A DNA stretch of 60,890 bases from Methylobacter sp. GTDB lineage: Bacteria; Pseudomonadota; Gammaproteobacteria; Methylococcales; Methylomonadaceae. Shown here piece after piece: positions 39,774-50,078 of this stretch. Position 1 is the first letter of the stretch. Each line of letters opens with the position of its first letter. The translations under genes and the position numbers were made by a program. The stretch covers positions 1 through 60,890 of the forward strand of contig JAUXTH010000069.1 in assembly GCA_030679035.1 (NCBI GenBank). The letters run 5' to 3'. The notes beneath the pieces were generated by a model. It saw nothing but the letters and a program-made list of their open reading frames with translations. It was not told the origin of the DNA and searched no databases.

Positions 39774-40349
39774 ATGTCTGCCGCGCTTCAACTCCATGAT
39801 GACCGGGAGCAAATCTATTCCCGGCTAACATCAAAGCCCACGGCTAGCCCAAATTATGAATGGCTGACCTGTATGATAGCCAGCTGGTGTGTAGGGCAAG
39901 GGGTTTTGCCCGATTATCTGGGGTTGGAGTCCGGGCAGTTTAATGAGTTAAAAGAACATTTTTTTCCAGGTTGCGGCCTTCCTGAACAAGCGCCATCGGG
40001 CAGCAAGCTGGACTTTAACCGGATGCTGGAAAAAGATGATCTGGTTAATCTGCTAAAGCAATTCAGTGAACCCGATAATCCTGAAACGGACTGGATCATA
40101 AGCATTATCGTAGCCGGTTGCCTGGGTAGCGATCACTTGTGGCAGGATTTAGGCCTCTGGTCGCGCTCGCAATTAAGCGCCATGCTGCAATACAACTTCC
40201 CCGAATTGGCCGCAAAAAATGACAAGGACATGAAGTGGAAAAAATTCCTATATAAGCAGCTTTGCGAAGCGGAGGGCTTGTATCTGTGCCGCGCACCCTC
40301 TTGCAATGTGTGTATCGACTACCCCAAATGCTATGGCCCTGAGGAATAG
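39774..40349 (+). CDS. nifQ: NifQ, molybdenum donor for FeMo-co
   Basis: A 191-residue NifQ with the C-terminal cluster-binding motif C-x4-C-x2-C-x5-C (C-R-A-P-S-C-N-V-C-I-D-Y-P-K-C). It carries a [Mo-3Fe-4S] cluster and hands Mo to NifEN during FeMo-co assembly. It starts two bases after the FeSII stop and is the last gene of the nifB operon. Confidence 0.93.
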   Translation: MSAALQLHDDREQIYSRLTSKPTASPNYEWLTCMIASWCVGQGVLPDYLGLESGQFNELKEHFFPGCGLPEQAPSGSKLDFNRMLEKDDLVNLLKQFSEPDNPETDWIISIIVAGCLGSDHLWQDLGLWSRSQLSAMLQYNFPELAAKNDKDMKWKKFLYKQLCEAEGLYLCRAPSCNVCIDYPKCYGPEE

Positions 40350-40439
40350 AAAGATGAATCGGCAGACCCGCCGCACATTTTGCCGCTGATGATAAACTCT
40401 ATATTATTAATCAAATCGTTAAGACCGGTGCAGCGAAAA

Positions 40440-40459
40440 ACATGTCCAGCGGGACATGT
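40440..40459. promoter_or_regulatory. Palindrome ACATGTCC-N4-GGACATGT
   Basis: A perfect 8-base inverted repeat with a four-base spacer between nifQ and the chemoreceptor gene. There is no U-run after it, so it may be an operator for the chemoreceptor or a hairpin ending the nif transcript inefficiently. Confidence 0.5.
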
Positions 40460-40519
40460 ATCTGATCGAAATGTTTACTACTTAGCAATCCAATCATAAT
40501 AAAAACAGGAAATCGTACC

Positions 40520-42784
40520 ATGCTAAATAATATAAAAAATTCCGGGCAGTTAACCATCAAAATGCGTTTTGCGATAATTTTGAGCACCTTGGTCATCGGT
40601 TTTTCGTTGTTCGGTTTCGCAACATTCAAGGCCATGAACACACTGAATGTTAATGGCCCGATTTATCAACGTATTGTCCAGGGCAAGGATATTATTGCCG
40701 ATATTCTGCCGCCGCCTGAATACATCATCGAATCCTATCTGGTGGCGCTGCAACTGACCCAGGCCACCGACCCCGCTGAAATCAGCGCTTTGGTGACGCG
40801 TTTTCAAGCGCTAAAAACGGAATACGAGTCCCGTCATAGCTACTGGTTAGGCCAGTCTTTGGAACAGGAACTCCATACGCCCTTGCTGCAAGACTCTTAC
40901 CAGGCAGCGCAAGACTTTTATAATGAGGCCGGGCAGAATTTTCTGCCGGCCATTCAGGCCGGAGATCGCGATGGATCGCTGGCCAGCCTCCAGAAAATGC
41001 GCCACGCTTATGAAAAGCATCGTGTCGCTATTGATGAAGTGGTGCAACTTACCACTGCCCGCAATACAAAGGATGAGATGCAGACTCGAAACACGATCCA
41101 CTGGTACAGCATCGTCCTGGCCGGTATTTTCGCTTTCAGCGTCGCAGTGGCCGTAGTGCTGACTGCGCTGATCAGCCGCGGCATTATCCGCCAATTGGGC
41201 GGTGAGCCCGGCGACGTTTCCGATTTAGCCAGGAACATCGCCACCGGCAAACTGGATAACGTCATAGCGGTTAAACGGGGCGATAGCGGCAGCTTGCTGG
41301 CGACCATGAAAAACATGCAACAACAACTGCTTGAGCGCATAACGGCGGACCGCAAGGAACATGACGAAGCCCTGCGCATCAAGACCGCCTTGGATAGCAT
41401 CAGTTCAAACGTGATGGTAGCCGATAATGAGCACACCATCATCTACATGAACCCGGCAGTGCATAATATGATGCGGCTGGCCGAAGCCGACATTCGCAAG
41501 TCCATTCCGCATTTTGATTCCACCAAACTCATGGGTTCAAGCATCGACTCTTTCCACAAAAACCCGGCGCATCAGAGAGAATTACTGACGCAATTAAGTT
41601 CGACTTTCCGAAGCGAGATCACCATTGCGGGGCATACTTTCTATCTGGTTGCCAACCCCATCAATAACGAGAGCGGCGAAAGACTCGGGGTCGTAGTGGA
41701 ATGGAAAGATCGAACCGCTGAAGTGGCCATCGAGCAGGAAGTCGCCAAAGTGGTGAGCGCCGCTGTGTCAGGCGATTTCAACCAGCGCATTAACGAGGGG
41801 AATAAAGAAGGCTTCTTTCTGCAATTGGCGCAGGGCGTTAATGAGCTCATGGAGATCAGTTTTACCGGTCTGAATGAAGTTGTGCATATACTTAGCGCCC
41901 TGTCCCGTGGCGACCTGACCGAAACCATCACCAGCGACTATTCCGGCATCTTCGGTCAACTTAAAGATGATTCCAATTTTACAGTGGGAAAACTGAAAGA
42001 TATTGTCAATCAAATCAAGGAAGCTTCCGAGACGATTAATACCGCAGCAAAAGAAATCGCTTCAGGCAACAATGACCTGTCGCACCGCACCGAGCAGCAG
42101 GCCGCCAGCCTGGAACAAACCGCCGCCAGCATGGAACAGCTGACCTCCACCGTGCAGCAAAACAGCGAAAACGCCAAACATGCCAACGAGCTTGCCGTCG
42201 GCGCGTCGGACATCGCGGGCAAAGGCGTTGAAGTGGTCAATGAAGTTGTAACAACAATGGAAGGCATTAACGAGGCCTCGCGCAAGATTGTGGACATCAT
42301 CTCGGTGATAGACGGCATCGCCTTCCAGACCAATATACTCGCGCTGAACGCCGCGGTAGAAGCGGCCCGGGCCGGTGAACAAGGCCGCGGCTTTGCCGTT
42401 GTGGCGGTGGAAGTGCGCAATCTGGCGCAACGCGCCGCAGCCGCCGCAGGTGAGATTAAAAGCCTGATTGGCGATTCGGTAGAACGAGTTGAGGGCGGCA
42501 GCAAACTGGTTGCCCAGGCTGGAAAAACCATGGAAGAAATCGTCAGTTCCATCCGTAGCGTGACTACCATCATGTCCGAGATCAGCGCTGCCTCAGTCGA
42601 ACAAACGTCCGGCATCGAACAGGTTAATCAGGCTATCACCCAAATGGACGATGTGACCCAGCAAAATGCAGCCTTGGTGGAACAAGCCGCGGCGGCGGCG
42701 GAGTCGTTGGAAGAACAAACGCAAAACCTGGCGCTTACGGTGGAGCACTTTAAATTGGACAGCAACTCGCACGCGACTGCATGA
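40520..42784 (+). CDS. Methyl-accepting chemotaxis protein with PAS domain
   Basis: A 754-residue chemoreceptor. One membrane helix at about 12-35, a helical extracellular region to about 190, a second helix at about 195-222, then HAMP, a PAS domain at about 290-410 ([19 protein letters not shown]), a second HAMP-like stretch, and the signalling domain with hairpin tip [26 protein letters not shown]. The last residues (H-A-T-A) and the stop come from a dispersed repeat starting at 42773. The ligand is unknown; position behind nifQ suggests but does not prove oxygen or redox sensing. Confidence 0.93.
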   Translation: MLNNIKNSGQLTIKMRFAIILSTLVIGFSLFGFATFKAMNTLNVNGPIYQRIVQGKDIIADILPPPEYIIESYLVALQLTQATDPAEISALVTRFQALKTEYESRHSYWLGQSLEQELHTPLLQDSYQAAQDFYNEAGQNFLPAIQAGDRDGSLASLQKMRHAYEKHRVAIDEVVQLTTARNTKDEMQTRNTIHWYSIVLAGIFAFSVAVAVVLTALISRGIIRQLGGEPGDVSDLARNIATGKLDNVIAVKRGDSGSLLATMKNMQQQLLERITADRKEHDEALRIKTALDSISSNVMVADNEHTIIYMNPAVHNMMRLAEADIRKSIPHFDSTKLMGSSIDSFHKNPAHQRELLTQLSSTFRSEITIAGHTFYLVANPINNESGERLGVVVEWKDRTAEVAIEQEVAKVVSAAVSGDFNQRINEGNKEGFFLQLAQGVNELMEISFTGLNEVVHILSALSRGDLTETITSDYSGIFGQLKDDSNFTVGKLKDIVNQIKEASETINTAAKEIASGNNDLSHRTEQQAASLEQTAASMEQLTSTVQQNSENAKHANELAVGASDIAGKGVEVVNEVVTTMEGINEASRKIVDIISVIDGIAFQTNILALNAAVEAARAGEQGRGFAVVAVEVRNLAQRAAAAAGEIKSLIGDSVERVEGGSKLVAQAGKTMEEIVSSIRSVTTIMSEISAASVEQTSGIEQVNQAITQMDDVTQQNAALVEQAAAAAESLEEQTQNLALTVEHFKLDSNSHATA

Positions 42785-42822
42785 ATGCAGGAGATAGAGC
42801 AACGGAAGGAACAGTTGCCGAG
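42773..42822 (+). repeat. Dispersed repeat that forms the end of the chemoreceptor gene
   Basis: GCGACTGCATGAATGCAGGA ... CAGTTGCCGAG, the same family as at 13129, 14804, 19777 and 20715. The TGA stop of the preceding gene is read from the ACTGCATGAATG segment. About 350 bases without a gene follow; a partly matching G-C-rich stretch lies near 42890-42960. Confidence 0.8.
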
Positions 42823-43171
42823 ATAGAACAATACATCGTGCGATTGCCGAGCATTTCCGGTAGCGTGTCTTCCTGGACAGTTGGCAGTTCTTTTAGTTCA
42901 GTGCAGTGCCGCCGCGAAAAGAAACTGCACCCGCCGGAATAAGCGCCGGCAGAACTTCACTGTCCACTCAAAAACTACAGTTACAGCTTACAGATAGTAA
43001 CGATTGGGAAGAGTTTTAGCTCCATTTATTAGGCTAACCAAGCGCTCAATATCGAGCTGTGAAGACATGGAACAACAGTAACCATCATTCAAAAATCAAA
43101 ATGCCATCGTCATTTCAAGTTGTTGGCCTGTTACCTTTTACCGCCTTTATCGCAACGATATGACTTGCGAC

Positions 43172-43621
43172 CTATTCGCTTAGTGAAAGACGCAGAGGAA
43201 TCATGGCCGAAAAACCAAAGCCGTGTTTTTGATAAAAACGTTGCGCTGATTCATTAACGCGATCTGTGAGCAGGGTAATACGTTTGCATCCATCCAAACG
43301 CGCGAATTGAATGGCTTGCTCCAGAAGCCGAGAGCCCACGCCAGAGCCGCGAGCATTGGGGGAAACCACCATATCTTCCAATAGCGCAACGCGGTCACCG
43401 AGCGCAGTCGATACCGTGTAGAGAAGATTGACCATGCCTACAACCTGGCCGTCTTGCCGGGCGACGACGATAAGCCCGACTTCCGGGTTGCTAATGATGC
43501 GGGCCAAGCCACGACTTTGCGCTTCGTAATCCGGCTTGAAGTCTGCTTCCTGAGAAAACAAAATATCCAGTAACTCACAAAGCGCCGGGATGTCTGAAGC
43601 ATTTGCGGGAGTAATTTGCAT
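43172..43621 (-). CDS. GNAT-family N-acetyltransferase
   Basis: A 149-residue GNAT protein. The acetyl-CoA pyrophosphate-binding motif is V-V-S-P-N-A-R-G-S-G-V-G-S-R-L-L-E-Q-A at about 85-103, followed by the C-terminal F-Y-Q-K-H-G-F. The substrate cannot be told. The ATG at 43621 is the family start (M-Q-I-T-P-A-N-A-S-D-I-P-A-L); the longer frame has 22 extra residues without support. Not linked to neighbouring genes. Confidence 0.9.
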   Translation of the reverse strand: MQITPANASDIPALCELLDILFSQEADFKPDYEAQSRGLARIISNPEVGLIVVARQDGQVVGMVNLLYTVSTALGDRVALLEDMVVSPNARGSGVGSRLLEQAIQFARLDGCKRITLLTDRVNESAQRFYQKHGFGFSAMIPLRLSLSE

Positions 43622-43865
43622 TGTTCGTGTCTCTTGTTGATGCGTAACCCACGGGAAAGGGCCTGGGTTGTCGAGAAATTTATCCAACTAAAGGGTAATG
43701 TACCATTTTTCAGAAACAGAATAATCCAATGATCAGTTAAAGGTTTTGTCGTAAATATTCATAAAGCGTAAAACCCCACTTGTCCGCGGGCAAAGTTATC
43801 CAGCTAAAGTTATTATTAGGATAGTAAAAAACATGGAAAGAATCTGGAACCTTTATTTCAGGCAC

Positions 43866-43899
43866 AAAAAAACCAGTTGACCGAAAAGTCTAACTGGTT
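43866..43899 (-). terminator. Rho-independent terminator of tRNA-Lys
   Basis: On the minus strand an AACCAGTT stem pairs with AACTGGTT across a 13-base loop and is followed by a run of T, 18 bases after the tRNA 3' end. Confidence 0.85.
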
Positions 43900-43916
43900 A
43901 CTTTATATGTATTTGA

Positions 43917-43992
43917 TGGTGGGTTGTCCGGGATTCGAACCCGGGACCATCGCATTAAAAGTGCGGTGCTCTACCGACTGAGCTAACAACCC
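43917..43992 (-). tRNA. tRNA-Lys (anticodon TTT)
   Basis: A 76-base tRNA including an encoded CCA end. The acceptor stem GGGTTGT pairs with ACAACCC, the D arm is GCTC...GAGC, the anticodon loop CTTTTAA gives TTT for lysine, and the T arm holds GGTTCGAAT. A terminator follows it. Confidence 0.97.
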
Positions 43993-44041
43993 TACAAAGA
44001 TTTCCTATTATACTGATTTATCCGATTCTGGCAACATCTTT

Positions 44042-44716
44042 TTAACTTACGTATCGTGTTGGGTCTGCCAGTCCCGCTTCGGTAAAGCCAGTTTTTCTTA
44101 AGCGACAGGCATCGCATACTTGGCAGGCGCGGCCTTGCTCATCGGCGGAATAACAGGACACTGTGCGCCGATAGTCCACGCCCAACTCAATGCCCTGCTT
44201 GATGATTTCCGCCTTGCTGAGCGCAATCAGTGGGGTGTGTATGGTGAAATGCTCGCCTTCTACGCCCGCCTTGGTGGCAAGGTTCGCTAATCGCTGGAAT
44301 GCCTGGATAAATTCAGGCCTGCAATCGGGGTAGCCTGAATAATCCACGGCATTAACGCCGATAAATATATCAGTTAGATTTAAAACTTCCGCCCACCCTA
44401 AGGCAAAGGACAGGAATATGGTATTTCTTGCCGGCACATAGGTTACCGGTATGCCTTCCTGCGGCATGTTGGGCACGGCGATATGCTCGTCGGTCAGCGC
44501 GGAGCCGCCTATCGAACTTAAACCCAGCTTGATGATTTTATGGTCTTCGACTTGATAGTCGGCGGCTATCTGCGCCGCCGCTATCAGCTCGGCATTATGC
44601 CGCTGGCCGTAATCGAAGCTTAAGGCGTAACATTTGTATCCTTGCTTTTTGGCAAGAGCAAGTACGGTAATTGAATCTAATCCGCCGGATAACAGGACGA
44701 TGGCTTTCTTTTGCAT
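44042..44716 (-). CDS. queC: 7-cyano-7-deazaguanine synthase
   Basis: A 224-residue QueC. The PP-loop S-G-G-L-D-S-I-T at about 11-18 binds ATP, and a C-terminal zinc site is formed by S-C-Y followed by C-Q-V-C-D-A-C. It converts 7-carboxy-7-deazaguanine to preQ0 in queuosine synthesis. It lies five bases behind queE on the same strand, so the two steps are cotranscribed. Confidence 0.95.
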   Translation of the reverse strand: MQKKAIVLLSGGLDSITVLALAKKQGYKCYALSFDYGQRHNAELIAAAQIAADYQVEDHKIIKLGLSSIGGSALTDEHIAVPNMPQEGIPVTYVPARNTIFLSFALGWAEVLNLTDIFIGVNAVDYSGYPDCRPEFIQAFQRLANLATKAGVEGEHFTIHTPLIALSKAEIIKQGIELGVDYRRTVSCYSADEQGRACQVCDACRLRKTGFTEAGLADPTRYVS

Positions 44717-44721
44717 GTGGT

Positions 44722-45357
44722 TTACTTACCTTGGGCATCATCCCAAAGTATTTTGTGAAGTTGAAGTTGAAAACGGACAGGCAACCTGTCCTTTAGGATT
44801 TTTTCGGCCAGCTCGGTCGGGTTTTGCTGCCCCATCACTGGCGAAAACAATATTTCGCAGCGATTTGGCAAGTCATATTCGGCTAAAACGGCTTTTGACC
44901 AGTCATAGTCTTCGTCATTACCGATAACAAACTTAACTTGGTCTTTTGGGGTCAGGTAGTCGATATTTTGATAACGGTTTCTGCTTAATTCATCCGAGCT
45001 GGGTGTTTTAAGATCCATGACTTTGACCACGCGCGGATCGACTTCCGACACGTCAAGCGCCCCGCTGGTTTCTAGCGAGACCTGATAGCCTTTGTCGAGC
45101 AATTTGGTCATTAACTCAAGACAGCCCGGTTGCGCCAAAGGCTCGCCGCCGGTTACGGTGATGTACCGGGTTCCGTACTGCTCAGCTTCGGCAACAATGG
45201 CTTCAATCGCTATTTTTTTGCCACCGGTAAAAGCATAGGCCGTATCGCAATAAACGCATCGCAATGGACAGCCGGTCAAGCGAACGAACACGGTGGGCAG
45301 ACCTACCGTGCTCGACTCGCCCTGCAACGAATAAAATATTTCAGTGATGCGTAACAA
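44722..45357 (-). CDS. queE: 7-carboxy-7-deazaguanine synthase
   Basis: A 211-residue radical SAM enzyme. The cluster motif is C-P-L-R-C-V-Y-C at about 31-38 and the SAM-binding T-G-G-E-P follows. It makes 7-carboxy-7-deazaguanine for queuosine. It starts eight bases after the cpoB stop, so it may be read from the tol-pal transcript as well. Confidence 0.95.
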   Translation of the reverse strand: MLRITEIFYSLQGESSTVGLPTVFVRLTGCPLRCVYCDTAYAFTGGKKIAIEAIVAEAEQYGTRYITVTGGEPLAQPGCLELMTKLLDKGYQVSLETSGALDVSEVDPRVVKVMDLKTPSSDELSRNRYQNIDYLTPKDQVKFVIGNDEDYDWSKAVLAEYDLPNRCEILFSPVMGQQNPTELAEKILKDRLPVRFQLQLHKILWDDAQGK

Positions 45358-45365
45358 GCTTGCAA

Positions 45366-46244
45366 CTACTGTTTTGCGTCATCAAGCAGAAGTAATTTCT
45401 TTGCCGCCAAACGGGCTGCTGTCGAGCTCGGAAAATCCACGGTAACGCGCGTCAAATATTCACGCGCCTTGACTGCATTTTTCTGCTCAGCCTCGATAGT
45501 GCCCAGCTTCAACAAAGCGTCCGGCACTTTTGAGCTACCCGGATAATTTTCAATCACGCTATTGAAGGCTTTACGCGCAGAATCCGTATCCTGATTGACA
45601 CGATAGGCCTCACCCAACCAATATTGGGCATTATTTGCGTACTCGCCTTTTGGATTTTTACCCAACAATGCATTGAATTCAGCAATTGCCTGGGCGGTAT
45701 GGCCATTTCTTAATGCTTCGTAAGCTTGTTGATATTGCTGCTTCTCATCGCCTACAGGAGGTAGGCGAGGGGCGTTAGCAGGAGCGGAAGCTTCGCCGGA
45801 AGCTGGCACTGTATCCTGTTTCTGTGCCGGAACTTGCTTAGCTTCTGGAGCTGCGGCCGGAGCCGCAACGGGGGCAGCGGCCTTGGCTGGAGGTTCAACT
45901 GCACCTTCCTGCATAGCGGGACTTTCAGCCGCCGATGGATTGACGCCTTCCGTTTTTTTCTCAAGACTTTGCATCCGTCCATCAAAATCGGAATACATAG
46001 TGCTTTGAGATTTTTTCAGCTCGCCAATAAGATAGGCCTGCTCTTCTATCTTGCCGGTAAGTTGCTGCACTTCTGCTTGCAACTGCTCCAGCCGCCTCAT
46101 CATTTCAAACACCGCATTGTTTGATGACGGCTTTGCCCCACTGGCCTCACCCACTGGGTACATTGAATTATCGACAACGGGCGCTAACGATTCCGCATGG
46201 ACGGCGCTGCAAAAACACAGCAACAAGATAAGACGAGCTTTCAT
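45366..46244 (-). CDS. cpoB: CpoB/YbgF, Tol-Pal-associated periplasmic protein
   Basis: A 292-residue protein with a signal peptide (cut after V-H-A-E region, about 17), an N-terminal trimerising coiled coil (about 42-92), an Ala/Pro-rich linker, and C-terminal TPR repeats (Y-Q-Q-A-Y-E-A-L-R-N-G-H-T, A-Q-Y-W-L-G-E-A-Y). CpoB coordinates Tol-Pal with peptidoglycan synthesis during division. It directly follows pal, the usual order. Confidence 0.93.
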   Translation of the reverse strand: MKARLILLLCFCSAVHAESLAPVVDNSMYPVGEASGAKPSSNNAVFEMMRRLEQLQAEVQQLTGKIEEQAYLIGELKKSQSTMYSDFDGRMQSLEKKTEGVNPSAAESPAMQEGAVEPPAKAAAPVAAPAAAPEAKQVPAQKQDTVPASGEASAPANAPRLPPVGDEKQQYQQAYEALRNGHTAQAIAEFNALLGKNPKGEYANNAQYWLGEAYRVNQDTDSARKAFNSVIENYPGSSKVPDALLKLGTIEAEQKNAVKAREYLTRVTVDFPSSTAARLAAKKLLLLDDAKQ

Positions 46245-46805
46245 TTATTTGCCTTGGTAAGCTATCTCAACACGACGATTAAGTTCCCAGGATGCCTCGT
46301 CGTGACCTGCTGACGCGGGCTTTTCTTCGCCATAACTAACAACGCTCAACTGGTTTTCCGAAACGCCTTGAACTTTCATCATGCTGACTATGGATTTTGC
46401 GCGCTGTTCGCCCAGTGCAATGTTGTACTCGCGAGAACCACGCTCATCGCCATGACCTTCCATGACCACGCGTTGGTCAGGATGCGCCACCAGGTATTGT
46501 GCGTGAGCCGCAATAACGGGGACAAAATCGTCCTGAACTTGGCTGCTATCCAGCATGAAATAGATGGTGCTTTTTGACAGCGGGTTGTTCGGATCACTAA
46601 ATTCTGGGCCGATTCCGGCGTTGGGATACATTTCTGAACCGGACATCCCTGAGCCGCCATTTAAACCTCTGGTTGATGCGTCGTTGATGCCGCTGGCAGC
46701 GTTTTGAGTACCGTCAATCAGACTTTCGTCTTTTTCATCTTCACTACAACCCGAAAGAATTATCGCGCTTATTGCCAACGCCCATACTGCTTTATTTAAT
46801 TTCAT
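46245..46805 (-). CDS. pal: Pal, peptidoglycan-associated lipoprotein
   Basis: A 186-residue lipoprotein: signal peptide with lipobox L-S-G-C ending at about residue 20, a Gly/Ser-rich linker, and an OmpA-like domain with E-G-H-G-D-E-R-G-S-R-E-Y-N-I-A-L-G-E-Q-R-A that binds peptidoglycan. It anchors the outer membrane. The ATG at 46805 (M-K-L-N-K) is chosen; four extra residues are possible from 46817. Confidence 0.95.
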   Translation of the reverse strand: MKLNKAVWALAISAIILSGCSEDEKDESLIDGTQNAASGINDASTRGLNGGSGMSGSEMYPNAGIGPEFSDPNNPLSKSTIYFMLDSSQVQDDFVPVIAAHAQYLVAHPDQRVVMEGHGDERGSREYNIALGEQRAKSIVSMMKVQGVSENQLSVVSYGEEKPASAGHDEASWELNRRVEIAYQGK

Positions 46806-46865
46806 TTTAATTTCCAAAAAGTAATAGATTAATTTTATAAAAAAATCGTGCTGTGCCCTACCGGA

Positions 46866-48149
46866 CTAGGGCGACCATGCCGGTTCGCGAATTTCATTGC
46901 TGTCAAACACCAGCTTCTGCTGCATTTTACCATCTATTGAGACGGCCGATAAGTAACTGGCATTGCCTTTTCGGGAAGCGTACAAAATCATGCTGCCATT
47001 CGGTGCAAAACTGGGGGATTCATCCGACCGTCCGTCAGTTAACACATTGACTGCCTTGGTCGCCAGATCCATCACGGCAATACGATAATCGCTGCCGTTG
47101 CCGTGCACCATGGCTATGCTTTTGCCATCCGGTGAAAAACTGGCTCTGGCATTATAATTTCCTGAAAATGTCAACCTTTTTTCCTGTCCGCCTTGGCTGG
47201 ACATCATATACAACTGCGGCTTTCCGCCCCGATCCGAGGTAAAGACAATGCTGCTGCCGTCAGGCGACCAGGTCGGCTCAGTATCAATTGCAAAACTGCT
47301 AGTCAACTTGGTTAAAGTGCGCGTGTTCAGATTTAGCGTGTAAATATCTGGGCTGCCATCTTTGGACAAGGTCAAAGCCAATTTTGTCCCATCGGGTGAC
47401 CAGGAAGGCGCGCCATTGATGCCTGGAAATTCGGCAACCCTGGCTCTCTCACCGGTCGCCAAGGTCTGGATATAAATTGCAGCTGTTTTCTTCTCAAATG
47501 ACACATAGGCAATTTTTTTGCCGTCGGGCGACCACGCAGGAGACATCAACGGCTCCGCTGATGAGGCGATGGTTTGCGCATTAAAGCCGTCCGCATCTGA
47601 AATTTGCAGCTTATGATTGCTTTTTCTGCCTAGCCCGCTGCTGGTAATGTAAGCAATTCGGCCGCTGAAAACGCCTTTTTTACCGGTTAATTTCTCAAAA
47701 ATAAGGTCGCTGATATGATGCGCCGTTCTGCGCAACTCGCCTGCCGATGAAGTCATCCGGTAACCCATCAGTGGCTGGCCCTTATAGACATCAAACAATT
47801 GAAACTGGACATTGTACTGACCATGATCTTCGGCCACTTGACCGATAACCAGGTAATTCTGACCCAAAGCCTGCCAGTCCTTAAACTGAACCGCCTCCGC
47901 AGTGCTGGGGTGGCTCGGCATGCTTTGCTTATCAAGCGTTTTAAAATAGCCGCTGCGGCCTAAATCCGCATTAACCACAAAACTAATATCCACAGGAACA
48001 CCCGCAGCTCCTTGCATCGCAAAAGGAACCACTGAAATAGGTAATGCGCTTTCAACGCCTTCAGTAATTTCGATCGTCATTTCTGCATAGCTGCTTGGCA
48101 TATAACAACTAACCAGCGCAATCAACAAAATTTTTCTAAAAAAACTCAT
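46866..48149 (-). CDS. tolB: TolB, periplasmic beta-propeller of the Tol-Pal system
   Basis: A 427-residue protein with an N-terminal signal peptide (to about residue 22), an alpha/beta domain, and a six-bladed propeller shown by repeats of S-P-x-W-S-P-D-G-x-K/S-I. It bridges Pal and TolA. It lies 78 bases after tolA and 60 bases before pal in the tolQRAB-pal-cpoB order. Confidence 0.95.
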   Translation of the reverse strand: MSFFRKILLIALVSCYMPSSYAEMTIEITEGVESALPISVVPFAMQGAAGVPVDISFVVNADLGRSGYFKTLDKQSMPSHPSTAEAVQFKDWQALGQNYLVIGQVAEDHGQYNVQFQLFDVYKGQPLMGYRMTSSAGELRRTAHHISDLIFEKLTGKKGVFSGRIAYITSSGLGRKSNHKLQISDADGFNAQTIASSAEPLMSPAWSPDGKKIAYVSFEKKTAAIYIQTLATGERARVAEFPGINGAPSWSPDGTKLALTLSKDGSPDIYTLNLNTRTLTKLTSSFAIDTEPTWSPDGSSIVFTSDRGGKPQLYMMSSQGGQEKRLTFSGNYNARASFSPDGKSIAMVHGNGSDYRIAVMDLATKAVNVLTDGRSDESPSFAPNGSMILYASRKGNASYLSAVSIDGKMQQKLVFDSNEIREPAWSP

Positions 48150-48227
48150 GTATACCTCAGTAACTTAACTGAAAAAAGACCCTAAATAATCGGCATCAGC
48201 TTTGTGCTGATCATACCCTGTTCCAGA

Positions 48228-49628
48228 TTATCTGGAACGATCCGGATCAAACAAAAACTTAAATGATTTAAATTCTCTGGTAGCCAATTCTTTATCTTTA
48301 GGCACAGGAAGCGGCGACGCTTTGTGTACCGCATTTTCCGCAGAACGATCAAAAATTTCATCACCGCTAGAGCCAACAACATGGGCGTCTATCACTGTAC
48401 CATCGGACATCAATGTAACCTGAATTGTACACTTTAAGCCCTCAGTAGAAGAAACCGGACGTATCCAGCTCTGGGCTACTTTTTGTCTAATCGCTGCGGC
48501 GGCTGTTTTTATCGCCAACTGATCTTGCTCTGCGTCCATTCTGGCCTGCTCGGCTGCCATCCTTGCTGCCTCAGCCTGTTCTGCCTCTGCTTTCGCTTTG
48601 GCGGCTGCCGCCCGTTCCGCTTCGACCTTCGCCTGCGCGGCGGCTTTGGCTTTTTCAGCTGCGGCTTTCGCTTTGGCGGCTTCAGCTCGTTCTGCTTCAG
48701 CCTTAGCTTGTGCGGCAGCTTCCGCTTTTGCTTTAGCTGCTTCCGCTTGTTCAGCTGCTGCCTTCGCTTTTGCCGCTTCGGCCTTAGCCTGTGCGGCCGC
48801 CTCGACTTTTGCCTTGGCTATTTCAGCTTGTTTGGCTTCGGCCTTAGCTTGCTCGGCGGCTTCCGCTTTGGCTTTGGCAGCTTCAGCCTGCTTCGCTTCG
48901 GCCTTGGCTTGCTCGGCGGCTTCGGCTTTCGCTTTGGCTGCTTCGGCTTGTTTGGCTTCAGCCTTGGATTGTTCGGCGGCCTCGGCTTTCGCTTTGGCGG
49001 CTTCCGCCTGTTTCGCTTCGGCCTTGGCTTGTTCGGCAGCTTCGGCTTTTGCTTTAGCGGCTTCCGCCTGCTTCGCTTCGGCCTTGGCTTGTTCGGCGGC
49101 TTCGACTTTCGCTTTAGCTGCTTCGGCTTGTTTGGCTTCGGCCTTGGCTTGTGCTACGGCTTCCGCTTTGGCTTTGGCTTTGGCGGCTTCCGCCCGCTTT
49201 GCTTCAGCCTTGGCTTGTGCAGCCGCTTCGGCTTTGGCTTTAGCCGCTTCAACCTGTTTTGCTTCAGCCTTGGCTCGCTCGGCGGCTTCGGCTTTTTCTT
49301 TGGCTATTTCGGCCTGCTTTGCTTCGGCCTTGGCTTTTTCCGCTTGTGCCTGCTGCACTGCCCGTTCGGCTTCCGGCTTAGTTTCCGCTTCCGGTTTTTT
49401 CTCTTCAACCGGAGTTTCAGCCGACTTTACCGGCTCTGCGCTAACCTCAGCCGGATTCTTAGCCTTGGTTTCATCGACAATTTCAGCGTGAATAATTTCC
49501 GGCGCCGCATCCGCTTCCGGTTTATCGGGCTTAAATAGCGCGCTTAAAGCAAACAGGCCTAAAATAGTAATATGTAAAGCCAGCGCCAGAATGATTGGCC
49601 ATGAAAATTTCTTTTTATTACTATCCAT
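48228..49628 (-). CDS. tolA: TolA, energy-transducing spanning protein
   Basis: A 466-residue TolA: one transmembrane helix at about 12-32, a very long helical domain of about 290 residues made of Ala/Lys/Glu-rich repeats (units like A-K-A-E-A-A-E-Q-A-K-A-E-A-K-Q-A-E-A), and a globular C-terminal domain (V-A-Q-S-W-I-R-P ... C-T-I-Q-V-T-L). It links the TolQR motor to TolB/Pal. The repeat units are nearly identical at DNA level, so the repeat number may vary between strains. Confidence 0.95.
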   Translation of the reverse strand: MDSNKKKFSWPIILALALHITILGLFALSALFKPDKPEADAAPEIIHAEIVDETKAKNPAEVSAEPVKSAETPVEEKKPEAETKPEAERAVQQAQAEKAKAEAKQAEIAKEKAEAAERAKAEAKQVEAAKAKAEAAAQAKAEAKRAEAAKAKAKAEAVAQAKAEAKQAEAAKAKVEAAEQAKAEAKQAEAAKAKAEAAEQAKAEAKQAEAAKAKAEAAEQSKAEAKQAEAAKAKAEAAEQAKAEAKQAEAAKAKAEAAEQAKAEAKQAEIAKAKVEAAAQAKAEAAKAKAAAEQAEAAKAKAEAAAQAKAEAERAEAAKAKAAAEKAKAAAQAKVEAERAAAAKAKAEAEQAEAARMAAEQARMDAEQDQLAIKTAAAAIRQKVAQSWIRPVSSTEGLKCTIQVTLMSDGTVIDAHVVGSSGDEIFDRSAENAVHKASPLPVPKDKELATREFKSFKFLFDPDRSR

Positions 49629-49634
49629 CGAAAT

Positions 49635-50078
49635 CTATTGTTCACCCGACTTGGTCATTAATCCCACGCTGGACACGCCGGCATTTTTTAAACCCGCCAT
49701 CAGCGTAACCACGACACCATAATCAATGCCCTTATAAGCCCCGATCAGAACCTGAGTTTTCGGCTTCTGGCTTAATACCGCCATCACTCGCCCTTCCACC
49801 TCTTCAGGCTGAACCAGCTCAGGTTCCTTGTCATCAATGGTAATAAAATATTGGCTCTGTTCATTAATTGACACAACAACCGGCAAATTATCGCCTTCCG
49901 ATTCCACGGTCGCGGACTCGGCTTGCGGAAGCTCGACCTGCACGCCTGTCTGCAACATCGGCGTGGTGATCATGAAAATAATCAACAACACTAAAGTTAC
50001 GTCAATGTAGGGAACCACATTGATCTCTGCCATGGGCTTTCGGCGCCCATTTTTTCTGCCCATTTGTGGCGCGCTCAT
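49635..50078 (-). CDS. tolR: TolR, proton-motor subunit
   Basis: A 147-residue ExbD/TolR protein with one transmembrane helix at about 24-42 (I-D-V-T-L-V-L-L-I-I-F-M-I, including the conserved Asp that takes part in proton flow) and a periplasmic domain. It overlaps tolQ by four bases and precedes tolA by six. Confidence 0.95.
   Translation of the reverse strand: MSAPQMGRKNGRRKPMAEINVVPYIDVTLVLLIIFMITTPMLQTGVQVELPQAESATVESEGDNLPVVVSINEQSQYFITIDDKEPELVQPEEVEGRVMAVLSQKPKTQVLIGAYKGIDYGVVVTLMAGLKNAGVSSVGLMTKSGEQ

Noticed and set aside
48483-49538. Two long plus-strand open frames (297 and 351 codons) opposite tolA
   Set aside because: They are antisense to the Ala/Lys/Glu repeats of TolA, and their low-complexity products (Phe/Gly/Leu/Cys-rich or Ala/Ser-rich) are what such repeats give when read backwards. 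No ribosome-binding sites.
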